A stretch of DNA of 64,000 nt, from positions 40,236,744 through 40,300,743 of the forward strand of contig CM029609.1 in the NCBI GenBank assembly GCA_017311315.1, read 5' to 3'. Made by a program: the position numbers and the translations under genes. This DNA comes from Dendrocalamus latiflorus (Eukaryota; Streptophyta; Magnoliopsida; Poales; Poaceae). The notes under the pieces were generated by a model. That model made no database searches and had not been told where the DNA came from. It saw only the letters and a program-made list of their open reading frames with translations. Below, one piece after another: positions 32,379-42,700 of the stretch (position 1 is the first letter of the stretch; every line of letters begins with the position of its first letter).

Positions 32379-32990
32379 ATGCTCAATTTGTACCCGAGGC
32401 CAGTGGCGAGCTCCGGCGATGACGACGACGACGTCGATGGCTACCGCGCCTTCTACGGCATCGCCGTCGTCTGCCTGTCCATCTTCCTGTTCTGCGTGCT
32501 CGCCGCCTTCGTCAGCGTCTGGAAGGCGTGCGCCTTCGCCGCCACGGCCGCGCTGCTCCTCAGCGTCGTCGGCTGCTTCGCGCCCAAGAGATGGTTTCGT
32601 CGGAGGGGGAGGCCAGCGAGCGCGGAGCTTATAATTACTGTCACGACCAATGGGGCAAGGGCTCCAGGGTGCTCATGCGCCCCAGCGAACGCGCCGCCGG
32701 CGTTCGCGTACGCGTGCCCGCTCGAGAGTGACCGCGCCGGCAAGCCGGCGGCCGGGAGCTGCGTGATGTGCTCGGTGTGCCTGGAGGACGTGCACGGCGG
32801 CGAGATGGTGCGGCAGCTGCCGGCGTGCAGGCACATCTTCCACGTGGAGTGCATTGACATGTGGCTGCACTCGCACCGGACGTGCCCGATGTGCCGCTGC
32901 GTGATCTCGCCGCCGCCGATGGTGACAGCGAAAGCGGCGGCGCCAGAAGAGGCGCTGGAGTCGTCGGATGAGGCGTTGCCGCCGGTGTAG
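32379..32990 (+). CDS. RING-H2 finger membrane protein, ATL-like E3 ubiquitin ligase, gene 2
   Basis: A 203-residue intronless frame, duplicate of the gene at 19302. It differs by ten bases and seven residues: G15D, A99S, V112A, T120A, I143M, S189P and L194S. None touches the eight RING-H2 ligands (C131, C134, C150, H152, H155, C158, C169, C172) or the membrane segment, so both copies should fold alike. The promoter is also shared for several hundred bases, so expression is probably similar. Seven replacement to three silent changes suggests weak constraint since duplication, although the counts are small. Downstream lie a solo LTR and then two further remnants of the cluster. Confidence 0.93.
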   Translation: MLNLYPRPVASSGDDDDDVDGYRAFYGIAVVCLSIFLFCVLAAFVSVWKACAFAATAALLLSVVGCFAPKRWFRRRGRPASAELIITVTTNGARAPGCSCAPANAPPAFAYACPLESDRAGKPAAGSCVMCSVCLEDVHGGEMVRQLPACRHIFHVECIDMWLHSHRTCPMCRCVISPPPMVTAKAAAPEEALESSDEALPPV

Positions 32991-33063
32991 CTAGCTAGTG
33001 CAGTGTTTGCATAACGAGTGTATGTAAATGTGTCGTTTACCATGGCCTAGAAATGATACTGTC

Positions 33064-33306
33064 ACGTCTTTTGTGTGATTAGTTTGTGCAATAGCATTAA
33101 TGTTCTTCAAACATGTATCTTCTGTACATTTTCCTTAAAAAGTGAAATTTTGATCCTACTCCACAAACCTGAAAGGAGGAGAATTATTGACACAGTTTTT
33201 GGCTACACAAAAAAAAAAAAAGAAACGATGTCAAATTATTGACAGAAATTTGGAAGCAAGTAATATCATGCAACCTACAAATAGCAAAAGCGGAAAAAAG
33301 CACAGT
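33064..33306. other. 3' flank of RING-H2 gene 2
   Basis: Non-coding; contains a poly-A run (33208-33220) and nothing else notable. Confidence 0.4.
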
Positions 33307-34038
33307 TGTCGTAGGGCTAGCCTAACCCTCCGTGACTGGAATTTGCAACTAGCCCAATATGTAATAGACCTAATAGTATAAAGAAAGGGTGTGTTTAGGC
33401 ATCACCCAGATGTTTTCTTTCTAACAATTATCTAGATTTGAGACTGTTGGATTAACATCCGGGTAATGTTTATCAACATCCATAAAAAAATATATCATAT
33501 ACCCCTACCTTATGTATTTATTAAGGGGTAGGATGGGAAATTAATATCCTACCACACTTATGTATATAAATCCCTAATCGTGTGTTTGGTTTGGAGGCAG
33601 TAGGGATAGAATGGCTCTATCCCTGTTTTTAAGGACGGGACCGTCCCCGTTCTTTGTTTGGTTGTAAGGGATATGACCGTCCCCGTTTTTTGTTCAGTTT
33701 TGGGACATCAAAATATGGGATGAGTCATCCGACGTGTGGGGCCCTTTTGTCATCCTCTTGTTTTTGAGAAGCGAGGAAGAGGGACGAGCCCATCCCCTCG
33801 TTTTTTAGGGACGGGGCCATCCTCGATTTAGGGGAATATTCCCGGGATATTCCCCAAAGGGGATGGACTCTGTCCCTGCTGACTCTAATCCAAACAGGTC
33901 CAAATCTGGGATCGCCCCGTCCCATCCCCTATTATCCTTAGAACCAAACACACCCTAAGAGGAGCATGAGGGAGCAGGATCACTTATTTCCCCACATATG
34001 GTAGCTCCCTCTCTACTGTTTGGTCTGTAGCCACAGCA
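33307..34038 (+). mobile_element. Solo LTR (TSD ACAGT) of the family seen at 14-16 kb
   Basis: Starts TGTCGTAGGGCTAGCC and ends CTGTAGCCACAGCA, flanked by ACAGT on both sides (33302-33306, 34039-34043). It matches the LTR at 16025-16304 in several blocks (GCAACTAGCCCAATATGTAA, CCTACCACACTTATGTATAT, TTTACTGTTTGGYCTGTAGCC-like end). It has grown from about 280 to 732 bp by a MITE (33578-33955) and an unassigned A/T-rich piece at about 33388-33515. Confidence 0.85.
33578..33955. mobile_element. PIF/Harbinger-like MITE (TSD TAA) inside the solo LTR
   Basis: Ends are TCGTGTGTTTGGTTTGG and the reverse complement of GGGTGTGTTTGGTTCTAAGG, flanked by TAA (33575-33577, 33956-33958). The body repeats CCGTCCCCGTTTTTTGTT and GGGATGG-type words. 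The interrupted LTR sequence (AAATCCC / GAGGAGCATGAG) resumes across it, as in the uninterrupted LTR at 16190. Confidence 0.88.
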
Positions 34039-34043
34039 ACAGT

Positions 34044-34563
34044 CATTTTCAGTTTTTTTTAGTATAAGAGCACTATTTCTCAGTTGATCAGACTGGCCAT
34101 TGTTGACCTCTCTTAACCTTGCAAATTGCCACATTTTTCTACTGCACAACTTAGTGTACTCCTACTCCATCTGGGCACCTCGGTAAATTATCACGTCGCC
34201 TCTACAGTGTCGCTTTCCACCGTGCAGTCAACGAACCATTTAGGCATTTATCATATATTCATATCTCACTGCATGCCAGCAGTTGGCTAATGGCCGGCGC
34301 ATGAAACTTGACCAGAATCGGCACCTGAACGGCTGAAACACGCACTTCTCGTCAAAAACCACCGAATTTATCTTCCGCGCGCCAAGCGGCGGCTGCGCTC
34401 TCCAGAAGCGAACACCGCCGCCGCGCGTTAATTCACGCTAACGCTGCCTATTTCTTGCCGCGCAGAACACCACCACGCCACACGGCAAGCTTGTGCAGTT
34501 GCAGGTTAACTCAAAACTTGCAAGTAACAAGCACTAGCGCACTGCTACTAACTCAACGAGGGA
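34044..34563. other. Upstream region of the RING-H2 N-terminal remnant
   Basis: No open frame of note. CCACACGGCAAGC and CAAGTAACAAGCACTAGCGC just before 34564 resemble parts of the leader of the intact RING-H2 genes. Confidence 0.45.
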
Positions 34564-34785
34564 GTGATCATGTCTAACTTGTTCGCGAGGCTCTCGACGA
34601 TGATCCACGGCGGGCGGGTACCGCTCCTGCTACGGCATCGTGGTGTCCTGCCCGACGATGCTCCTGTTCTGCTTCTGCATGCTCGACGCCACCGTCAGCG
34701 TCTGGAAGGCGTTCGCGTTCGCCGGCTTGGCGTTGGTGGCCTTCGGCCTCGTCGACTGCCTCGCGCTGGAGAGTTGGTAACATTT
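34564..34785 (+). pseudogene. RING-H2 N-terminal remnant (fifth locus)
   Basis: Starting GAGTGATCATG then TCTAACTTGTTC, the sequence translates, after a frameshift near 34620, to YGIVVSCPTMLLFCFCML, DATVSVWKAFAFAGLAL and VAFGLVDCLALESW. This is the membrane-segment half of the local RING-H2 family (compare YGIAVVCLSIFLFCVLAAFV and SVWKACAFAATAALL). It stops at the position where the basic linker begins in the intact genes; no RING domain follows. It is truncated and frameshifted. Confidence 0.85.
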
Positions 34786-34908
34786 GGCTATAGCATAAGT
34801 GTTTGTGTGAATAAACCAAATGTCAATAAGTCGTCTCAAAAAGATTGTCCTGATAAACCGCTTCAAACGGTGGTCGAGAAACTATCTTGTTTGTTTATTT
34901 AGGAGAAA

Positions 34909-35033
34909 TCATAAACTGAAAAGAACGGAGCGTATGCTTCTTGCCATTACAGTGGATGTGATTGCAAATGTCCATCGCATATCATGGGTGGAAGCCCGAA
35001 GCCTTAAGAATAACATGGGGAAAGAGTTTTGTA
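34909..35033 (+). pseudogene. Glutelin exon-4 fragment
   Basis: Reads HKLKRTERMLLAITVDVIAN, VHRISWVEARSLKNNMGKEF, which lines up with HIAGKNSIIRALPLNVIANA, YRISREESRSLKNNRGEEI of the glutelin pseudogene at 5412-5530. Only about 40 codons remain; an LTR-like element starting TGTAGGACCGATGAC cuts it at about 35030. It follows a RING-H2 remnant by 120 bp, mirroring the glutelin to RING-H2 neighbourhood at 3.3-7 kb. Confidence 0.85.
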
Positions 35034-36658
35034 GGACCGATGACAAAGCTCAGAGGGGGTGAATGATATTTCCTCCTTTATAACTAGTATAAAATTAACC
35101 CCCTCTACCTTCTTCATTCAAATAGATATGAGAAACTAAGAATATCATATATACAACAGAAACAAGAACAAAGTAAAAGCTAACAAGCCAAGAGAACAAA
35201 AGAAGCAACAAACGAGCCAAATCATTAGCTGGCCAATCTGACCACAGGCATCACACTGGTCTGACCGAGCCTGGGCGGTCTGACCACTCGGGTCACTCTT
35301 GTCTGACTGCTCGTCATCCTAGAACAGAGAACAGCCTACCGCCAAGAACTCAAAATGGTCTAACATCTAATCTACTAAACCAAATGAGTTGAAACATAGC
35401 TTGCTCAAGATCCTATAAACCTATTTCACCAATGGATTGGCAAGTTACTCAACAAAATTTTGAGCAATGCCCAAACCAAGACAGCTTACATCGAAACCGG
35501 ACAAACCGAGGCAAACACCAAGAACTTGCTATAGAGTTGCCTAGATGGATAGGATCTAGTCTCTAAGAGGTTCTTCTATATCATCGACATATACTTAGAA
35601 ACCAGCAAGATCAAGGAAAGGGAAAATCTAAACAAAAACCAAACAAATCAAAAGCACAAGAAGTCTACGACAAAACTCACTTAGACAAAATTTGGATCTT
35701 TATTTCACTTGGAGATGGATTTTTAAAGTCACTCCACTCTTGGAGGACAAAGCTCCCTCTCCATAGAGCACACACAAAGTTTCCCTCTTAAAAACCCCAA
35801 CCCTAACTCTCCAAAAGCCTCTTTTCGAGACATAAAGCTTAAACGTTAAACCAACACCTCTCCATCCTTATATATAGAGGCTCACAAGAAACCATAACCA
35901 ATACCTCTAGTTATGTTTCATTCACTTACATGGACTAACCCATTAATCCAACATTATACTGGATTTTATACACACAGCTTCTCAAAGCGACTCATCCACT
36001 CCATCAAAGTATCTTCGCATGTTTTGACACACAACTCATAGTGCACAATAACTAGCCGTCATGTCTTCACACATTCGAACTCCCCCGAACTGTCTCTACG
36101 TGCATTAGCCTCATCACTTGGCACACCACATACACCAACTCGTCTCATTGCAATCCTCATCTCTTCTGTGCTTCTAGCTTAAGCCACGTAGCCTCATCCA
36201 GATTTACTAGGCTGCATAGACCTCAGCTCTCCTGCCTAGTCCCGATCTATTGTCGTTGACCACTAACGTTCTTCAAGCCACCTGCACATCTAAAAACAAA
36301 ACAATCTGATTTCGAGCACAAGTTTTATGTGCTTGACTCACATTAACTAAATCATGAATCATACAACACAATACAACTATCCAACAGCTCCCACACTATG
36401 CACACACTCAAACCAACTCACACCATGCTCTGACCATACAGGGCTGGTCTGATCGTTAACCACAGGCTGGTCAGACTGCCCAACACCCCTCAAACCATAC
36501 TTTGGTGATAGGGGACCGGTCTAACCGCTGGCCTAATGCCAGTCAGACCACTTCAAAGCACCAAAAAACACTACTCTTTAAAGTTTCAGTTAAACTCTAT
36601 CTAGTTTCAGCTCAAAACTCTAAATTGGGTGACATATAGTGCAAAGATATTCTCAAAC
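35030..36658. mobile_element. LTR-like element, left part (continues at 58975-59328)
   Basis: Starts TGTAGGACCGATGACAAAGC abruptly within the glutelin fragment. The sequence is A/C-rich with repeated TGGTCTGACCG/CAGTCAGACC words (35250-35310, 36440-36560), which return at 59010-59080 on the far side of the CACTA element. No coding region is recognised. The right end is not visible because an LTR at 59329 interrupts it and runs past the window edge, so classification as an LTR element is tentative. Confidence 0.5.
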
Positions 36659-36691
36659 ACATACTACTATAAAAGAGGCTAAATTGGATGC

Positions 36692-37142
36692 TTACATCAT
36701 AGACAGTTCCTAGGAACCATCTATGCTGTAAGTATCACATACGGTTTATACAAATAACCGTCTGTGGTATTTTCATAAACGGTTATTTATACAAACTGTT
36801 TGTGATAATACAATACATCACAGACGGTTCTTATCAGGTTCTTGATAAGAACCGTCTGTGATAATGACAGACAATTATCACAGTCGGTTCTTGATAAGAA
36901 CCGTCTGTGATAATGGCAAACAATTATCACAGACGGTTTGATAAGAACCGTCTGTGATAATGACAGACAATTTTCACAAACGGTTCTTGATAAGAACCGC
37001 CTGTGATAATGGTAGACATCACAGACGATTTTTTATTTAAACTGTCTGTGATACTTTTACAGACGGTTTGTATTAAAAACCACCTGTGATAATGAAGTTA
37101 TCATAGATGGTTTATATTAAAAACTGTCTGTGATATGTTTCC
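36692..37142. repeat. Left subterminal array of the outer CACTA element
   Basis: About eight inverted pairs of TATCACAGACGGTTCTT / AAGAACCGTCTGTGATAA with growing divergence to the right; several copies share the spacer GACAGACAATTATCACA. Confidence 0.9.
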
Positions 37143-37932
37143 CACCTCGTAATGCCCCAAAATTTCATAATCTGGTAGAATTCAGTTTTAAGACAGCTTT
37201 AATAAAACGGGCATAACTTTTGCATATAATGTCCGTTCTTGTACTCGTTGGAAAGCTAACGACGAGCCCGATTCAGGAAAATGACCAGCTTGCACCAATC
37301 ACTCTCTAAGACCCTCAAAATTGGCCATCTTTAGCCCTAAATTTATATTTTAAGTTTTCAATTTCTGTTTTTGCCAAAACAATTTATCTTCCCTTTGGAA
37401 TTTGGGTTTCGCCTCAACTGTAAAATTGTAGATCTCATCGAAACCTTTCAAATGAGTATATATAAGCCATATAAAATTTTGCTATTGTATCTTTTGAGAC
37501 TAGCTATTTATATTGTACCGATATATTGTCTTTGTGTGGCCATTGTCACTGATTGTTTTTGTTATGAACCGTCTGTGATATCTCATTTTATCATAGATGG
37601 TTTTTGTTATGAACCGTCTATGATGTCCCGCCAAGTCACCGATCCACAGCATATCCCCTAGGATCTAGATCTCACCTATCCATTCTCTCCGTATCGAACG
37701 GCAAGCACCATTCTACTCCCCACCTCTCACCCCTTATTAACCCCTTCTCCCTACTCGAAGAACCAATAGCACCAGTACTACTCCAACTCATTTGTGCGTG
37801 GCAAGGGTGGGAAGGGGTTTGGCAAAAAGGCAAGATGGAAAGGAAGAAGGCAATGGCAAATCCGCACTATTCTAAGTCGTCGGCATAGAAGCTATTGATT
37901 TTATCATAGAAGCTGAAAATGGTGTTTGTTGC
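37143..37932. other. Unique middle part of the outer CACTA element
   Basis: Contains one motif pair (37548-37625, GAACCGTCTGTGATATCTC and GATGGTTTTTGTTATGAACC) and a possible transcript start region (37640-37930). No protein domain is recognised. Confidence 0.5.
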
Positions 37933-38178
37933 TGTTGTGGTTACAGACCAAACAGAGAGAGAGAGTATGGTAGTGGAGAGTTAGGTGAGCAATGGCTTAG
38001 GGTTTCACCCGTGGCCTGTGTTGTATATATATATCCACATGAGGAGTGATTTTACAATTATATCCTTACATCCAAGTATCCCCCTCAGGGGCACTTATGT
38101 CATTACACATGTCCTATTCTGGGCCTTGCATCCCTCTAGCAGACCTGCTGGGCTTAGGTGGGGGCCACCCCTACGACA
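37933..38178 (-). repeat. 3' LTR of the ambisense element, 246 bp
   Basis: Runs from TGTTGTGGTTACAGACC to CCCCTACGACA and carries a (TA)n tract before TCCACATGAGGAG. It matches the split 5' LTR with few differences, which indicates a fairly recent insertion. Confidence 0.9.
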
Positions 38179-39595
38179 GGAGCCTCTCATGGTGAAGGGC
38201 TTCACGGGCCGAAGCCATGTTGCCGAGCCCCTTGGCCCCCTCCGTCCCTGCGGCCTGTGAGCTTTCCCAACGTTTTGGTGGGGCCTTATTGCTTGGTGTA
38301 GTCCTCCTCGCCTACAGTGCCCTACAGTGGCGGGATCGAGGTTGCCCTCCGGGCCGAAGGTCGAAGTCGAATTCGACGTCAAGATCGGAGCCGGAGTCGG
38401 CGTACAAGTCGAAGTCGAAGTCGGAGTGGAGGCAAACCTCGCGCCACAGATTCCCCTAGGCGTGGAGTGGCTACGGCTCCGCAGTCCGGTAGTGCGCTTT
38501 AATGACTCCTGGAATTACGCCGACCTTTGAGCTGTCCGGCTGCTGCAGCTGTGCGTTTTGTCCCACCGGCAGTGTACACGCGGCGGGTTGCGATTGGCGC
38601 TTCGTGGGTTGTCAGCGATCGCATGACTGTGGCCATTCGCCCCTTCCCTAGAGGGGCGGGACGCGTGGCAGGGCGCCATTGGTGTGCCGTGCGCTGTCCA
38701 ACGGTTTTGCATCTATGCCTGTTCGGTTGCCGGCAGTTGCGCTCCCTGATCGCAGGGAGCCAAACTGCCAGGCAGTCACCTTATACGGGTGTGTCGATCG
38801 GAGTGCCGCTGGTGAGCTTTCCGTCGGCCCGCGGCGCGGCGAATATATATGCGTCATTTTCCTGCGCTATCCTTCGTAGGGGTTAACGCTGACGGACACG
38901 GTCATAGAATGGTGATGAACAGAAGGATGCCTATTCTCGAGTTTCGGAAAAGACTTATCTTGGACTTGATGTCGAGCTCTATGGCCCACCGGGTACGCTC
39001 CGCTGCGGCATGCGGTTATCTTCTCAAAAATAGGCCTACCTTTGTTCGCCTGCGTTTGACGATTGCGCCTTCTGCCAATATCAATGAGCGTTGGCGAACA
39101 AAAGGCAACCCGCTTGTGAGGAATATCGAAGCTCGTTGCAGGAGAGCGACCGCGCCCCTCGGTCATGAGGGCGCGGGGGTTGGGCCTTCGCTGGCTGAGG
39201 CTGGAGGGTTGCGCGGACTTCGGAGTCGCATTGGCTTCCGACATCTTCGTGGCGTCCCGGTGAGGTGTCCCTTCGCGGGGGCGGAGCCGAAGTCGAAGCC
39301 GGGGCCTCGCTGCTAGGGCGGAGACCCCGTCGAAATTGTTACGGTTGATTGGCCCCGAGAATCGCGCCGACACGCGCTGGGAGCTGTGCCGCGCCGTACG
39401 ACCTGCATTTACTCCCGGTGGGAGCTGACATGCGGTGGGGCGCTATTGGGGCGTCATGTGCTAATAGGTCTTTGTACGACCGCGGTCGTGCCCGACACAC
39501 GTGGGCGGTCGCGACGCTTTGGCTTCGGTCGTGGGGAGGCGAGCGGTTCGTCGTCCGCCGGTTACGCTTACCGGCGGTGCGGGAGACGAGGGGTC
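38179..39595. other. Internal region of the ambisense element before the plus-strand gene
   Basis: G/C-rich and without a gene I can name. A hexamer-like GTCGAAGTCGAAGTCGGAG/CGGAGTCGGAG tract is present near 38360-38430. Open frames on both strands are by-products of base composition. Confidence 0.45.
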
Positions 39596-39603
39596 TTTAA
39601 ATA
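39596..39603 (+). promoter_or_regulatory. TATA-like box of the plus-strand gene in the ambisense element
   Basis: TTTAAATA followed by CCCCCCGTGGTACC, about 120 bp upstream of the start codon at 39726, with a pyrimidine-rich leader and TTTTCTTGCAG between. This is a plausible pol II promoter lying inside the retrotransposon and pointing against gag. Confidence 0.5.
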
Positions 39604-39725
39604 CCCCCCGTGGTACCACGTCTGCACCTCCACACACTTTCTGATCGCCCGTCTCGCCTCCTACTCTTCTTTGCTTTTCTTGCAGCCGCACTTCCCTTCC
39701 ACCGTCGTCTAGCTCCAGGATAACG

Positions 39726-42700
39726 ATGGCGCCCGGTGATGAGCGTGCTCAAATGGTCGGCGACTCCGCCATCCACCGGCGGTCCTTGCCGCTTGAGGTG
39801 GAGTACACGCTCGAGGGGCGCGACCCGGCGTGTAACATCCTGATTTTCAGAGCCTTTTTGAAGCTTTTAAAATAAAATTCACCATTTGGATTTTTCTAGA
39901 ATTAATTAAAGCTTAATTGGAATTTTCATTAATTAAAAAGATTTAATATGATTACATTAAACATTAATATTTGCCCAAAATATTTTATTTGTGTTCCTTG
40001 TGTCATAAGGAATTTTTCTGTATTTTTTGGGATTTTTCTGGATTTATTTGCTATTTTTTGGAGCTCAAAATAATTTAAATGAATTTCTGGAAAAGAAAAA
40101 GAATTAGAAAATCCCAAAAAGCCAGGTGGGCCGAAGCCCACCCAGCCGGCCCAAGCCGCTCCCGCCTAGCCCATCGCCCGCATCGCCACGCGTCGCTCAT
40201 CGGGGGACTCCCCGCGCCCGCGCCCCGCATCCGGGCCGTCCAACGCCCTGTGCCACTGCGGGTAGGGCCCACGTGTCAGGTCCCTCGTCCCCGACCGGGA
40301 CTCCGCCTCCGTTTCCGATCGGGAGACGCCGCCGCCTTCCTTTTCCGCCGCCGCCCCGCGCGTAACCGAGCCGGGCTCACACCGCCGCCCCGCCGTCTCC
40401 GTCTAGGACTCCTCGGGACCCGGGTATAAAAGGGGGGCCGACCCCCGAGGTTTCCCTCGTCCCGCAGCCGCCGCCCTCGCCGCCGCTAGCCTCCGAGCGC
40501 CGAGCGCCCCGCCGCCGGAGCCGCCGTCCGCGCCAACGACGTCGTCTCGTCGCCGCCGGAGTCGTCTCGTGTTTCCGCCGCCGTCGCCGTCGCCGCCATC
40601 ATCGTCGTCGTCGGTGAGCCCCGCCGCCATCCCGGATACCCCGCCAACCAGCCGCCGCCGTCCGGTCATCTCGTCAGCCAGGCCCCGCAGCCGCGCTCCG
40701 CCGCCCGCGCCCGCGGACCGCGCCGCGCCTCGCACCGCCCGCCGCTAGCTGGACCGCACCCGCGCACCCCGCCGCTTCGCCTTCCTGTGCACCTGGTCCA
40801 CCGTGCGCCGAGCCGCTGCCAAGTGGGCCCCACACCGTTAGCGTGCCCGTGGACCATCGCCACGCCAGCTAGCCACGTCAGCCGGGCCACGTCAGCCCTA
40901 GAGCCTAGTCAGCAGCCGCGTCAGCAAGCCAAGTCAGGTCGCACTGTTCCATGCGCCGAGTCCACCGTAGACCCAGCCTCCCGCGCACCCGGTCCACAGC
41001 ACAGTGCACTTTTCCAATTTCCCCGAATTTCTGTAGATTTATTTTTCCAGAGGCCCGTTCTCCCTCGTCCTAGCTCCGATTGACCCGATTCTTTTTCCTA
41101 AATTCATCTAAAATTGAGCTCTACCTTTGGTTCAGGTTTGAAAGTTTTTGGAGTTCATTTGAATTTTATTTGAATTTATTTTGTCTTTTCGATTTGTTTT
41201 CTCTCTCGTTAGATCACGCGTTCGAAGGAGCTGAAGCAGGATTCGAAGATCAAGAATTTCTAACTGAGCAAGGCCAAGGCAAGTCGTGTCCTTTGATCAT
41301 GTTGAACCCAATTTTCAAATCTATTATGTATTACTTTGTTTTAAATTATCATGCATTGCTATTTTATTATAAAACCCTTGTATTGGCAGTTAATGACCTA
41401 ATTGATTATTTCCTCCTTGATAATTTGAATACCATGATTCTATTGTCACCATAGGATGAGAAATTACTTAGTGATGCAATATTAATTGTCACATGGGCTG
41501 CACGTTTAATTTGCTTAGCCATGCTTATTACTGGTACGTTGGGTTATCATCACATGTGATCAAATAATTAATTTTGACTTAATGAGATATTGAATCGTGG
41601 TTGTAGCCACAGTTATAAAATTTGTGTGCCATGACATTGGTGTGTCATTGGTGTTGGTTATACAAAATTGGTTTTCACTCAGGCAAATGATCGTGCAGTA
41701 AAGGGGGTGCAGGTTGCACATTGGGATGTGGATGCTTCGCCTGGGTAATACTTAAGGACTTAACTTTGTGCGCCATTGATCTGAGCCTTACCGTACAACC
41801 ACATGTCCAGTATGGGATGGACCTGGCTAATTAATTTGGGATGTTTCAATTTCGGTTCCGTCATTGGGATGAGTGTGGTGTGGTCGGAGCCATGGATCTA
41901 CACTGGCGCGGGAGGGGGGGCAATTATCGACTAGGTGGTAGCCTACTCGACGGCGAAACCTTAGCGAGGCAGAACTGGGTTGAAATTGAACATTGTAAAG
42001 GCCTTGTCATGATCTCCTCGCCGCACACCTAAGGAAGTGTGTAACTCGCGTGGCAATCCGGGATGATCATGTCTTGTTGGTAAAGTTGTACAACCTCTGC
42101 AGAGTGTAAAACTATTCAAATAGCCGTGTCCTCGGTCATGGACAATGCTCGGTGATTTCACACGAGGGGTAGAGTTTTCTTAAAGTCTTGGTTGAGTTAG
42201 TGAATGGGTAGTTCACTGGTGGTTCATTATGTGAATCTTGGTTTGTGGGTGATTCATTGGAGTGAATGGCCAGTTTACTTGTGGTTTGTGTCAATTCCTT
42301 TGATTACTTATTTATTATCATTTTTGAAGTTCTCTTTCCAATCTATTTATTGTATTTACTTTAAATTGTTGCTTTCTGCAAAATTAACCTTTCAGCCATC
42401 CATTGGTAAGCCTTGCATACTATATTGCATCTTTGTTACAAACGACTTGCTGAGTACTCTATGTACTCACGGTTTCATCCAAATTTGCTCAGTTGAGGAA
42501 GAAGGACCAGATCAGCAGGAGCTACTAGAAGTAGGATACTTTGAAGACTTCGTGGATTAGGACTTCGCTCCCCAGTCGATTGCCTGTGGGCATGTCGAAT
42601 GGCTACTACGCTTATTTTTTGGCTTTCCGCTGCTAGTTTCTTTAAGCCCTTCAGGTTAATAATTGTAAGCTTGGCCATAAGGTCGTACTCTGATAATTAT

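Larger units (their letters stand above)
31661..33063 (+). repeat. Segmental duplication, copy B (with RING-H2 gene 2)
   Basis: Matches 18345-19985 from GGGATGGAATTGGGATGGG through the gene and its 3' flank. It lacks the MITE found in copy A and therefore shows the uninserted state. After AATGATACTGTC the copies diverge. Confidence 0.92.
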
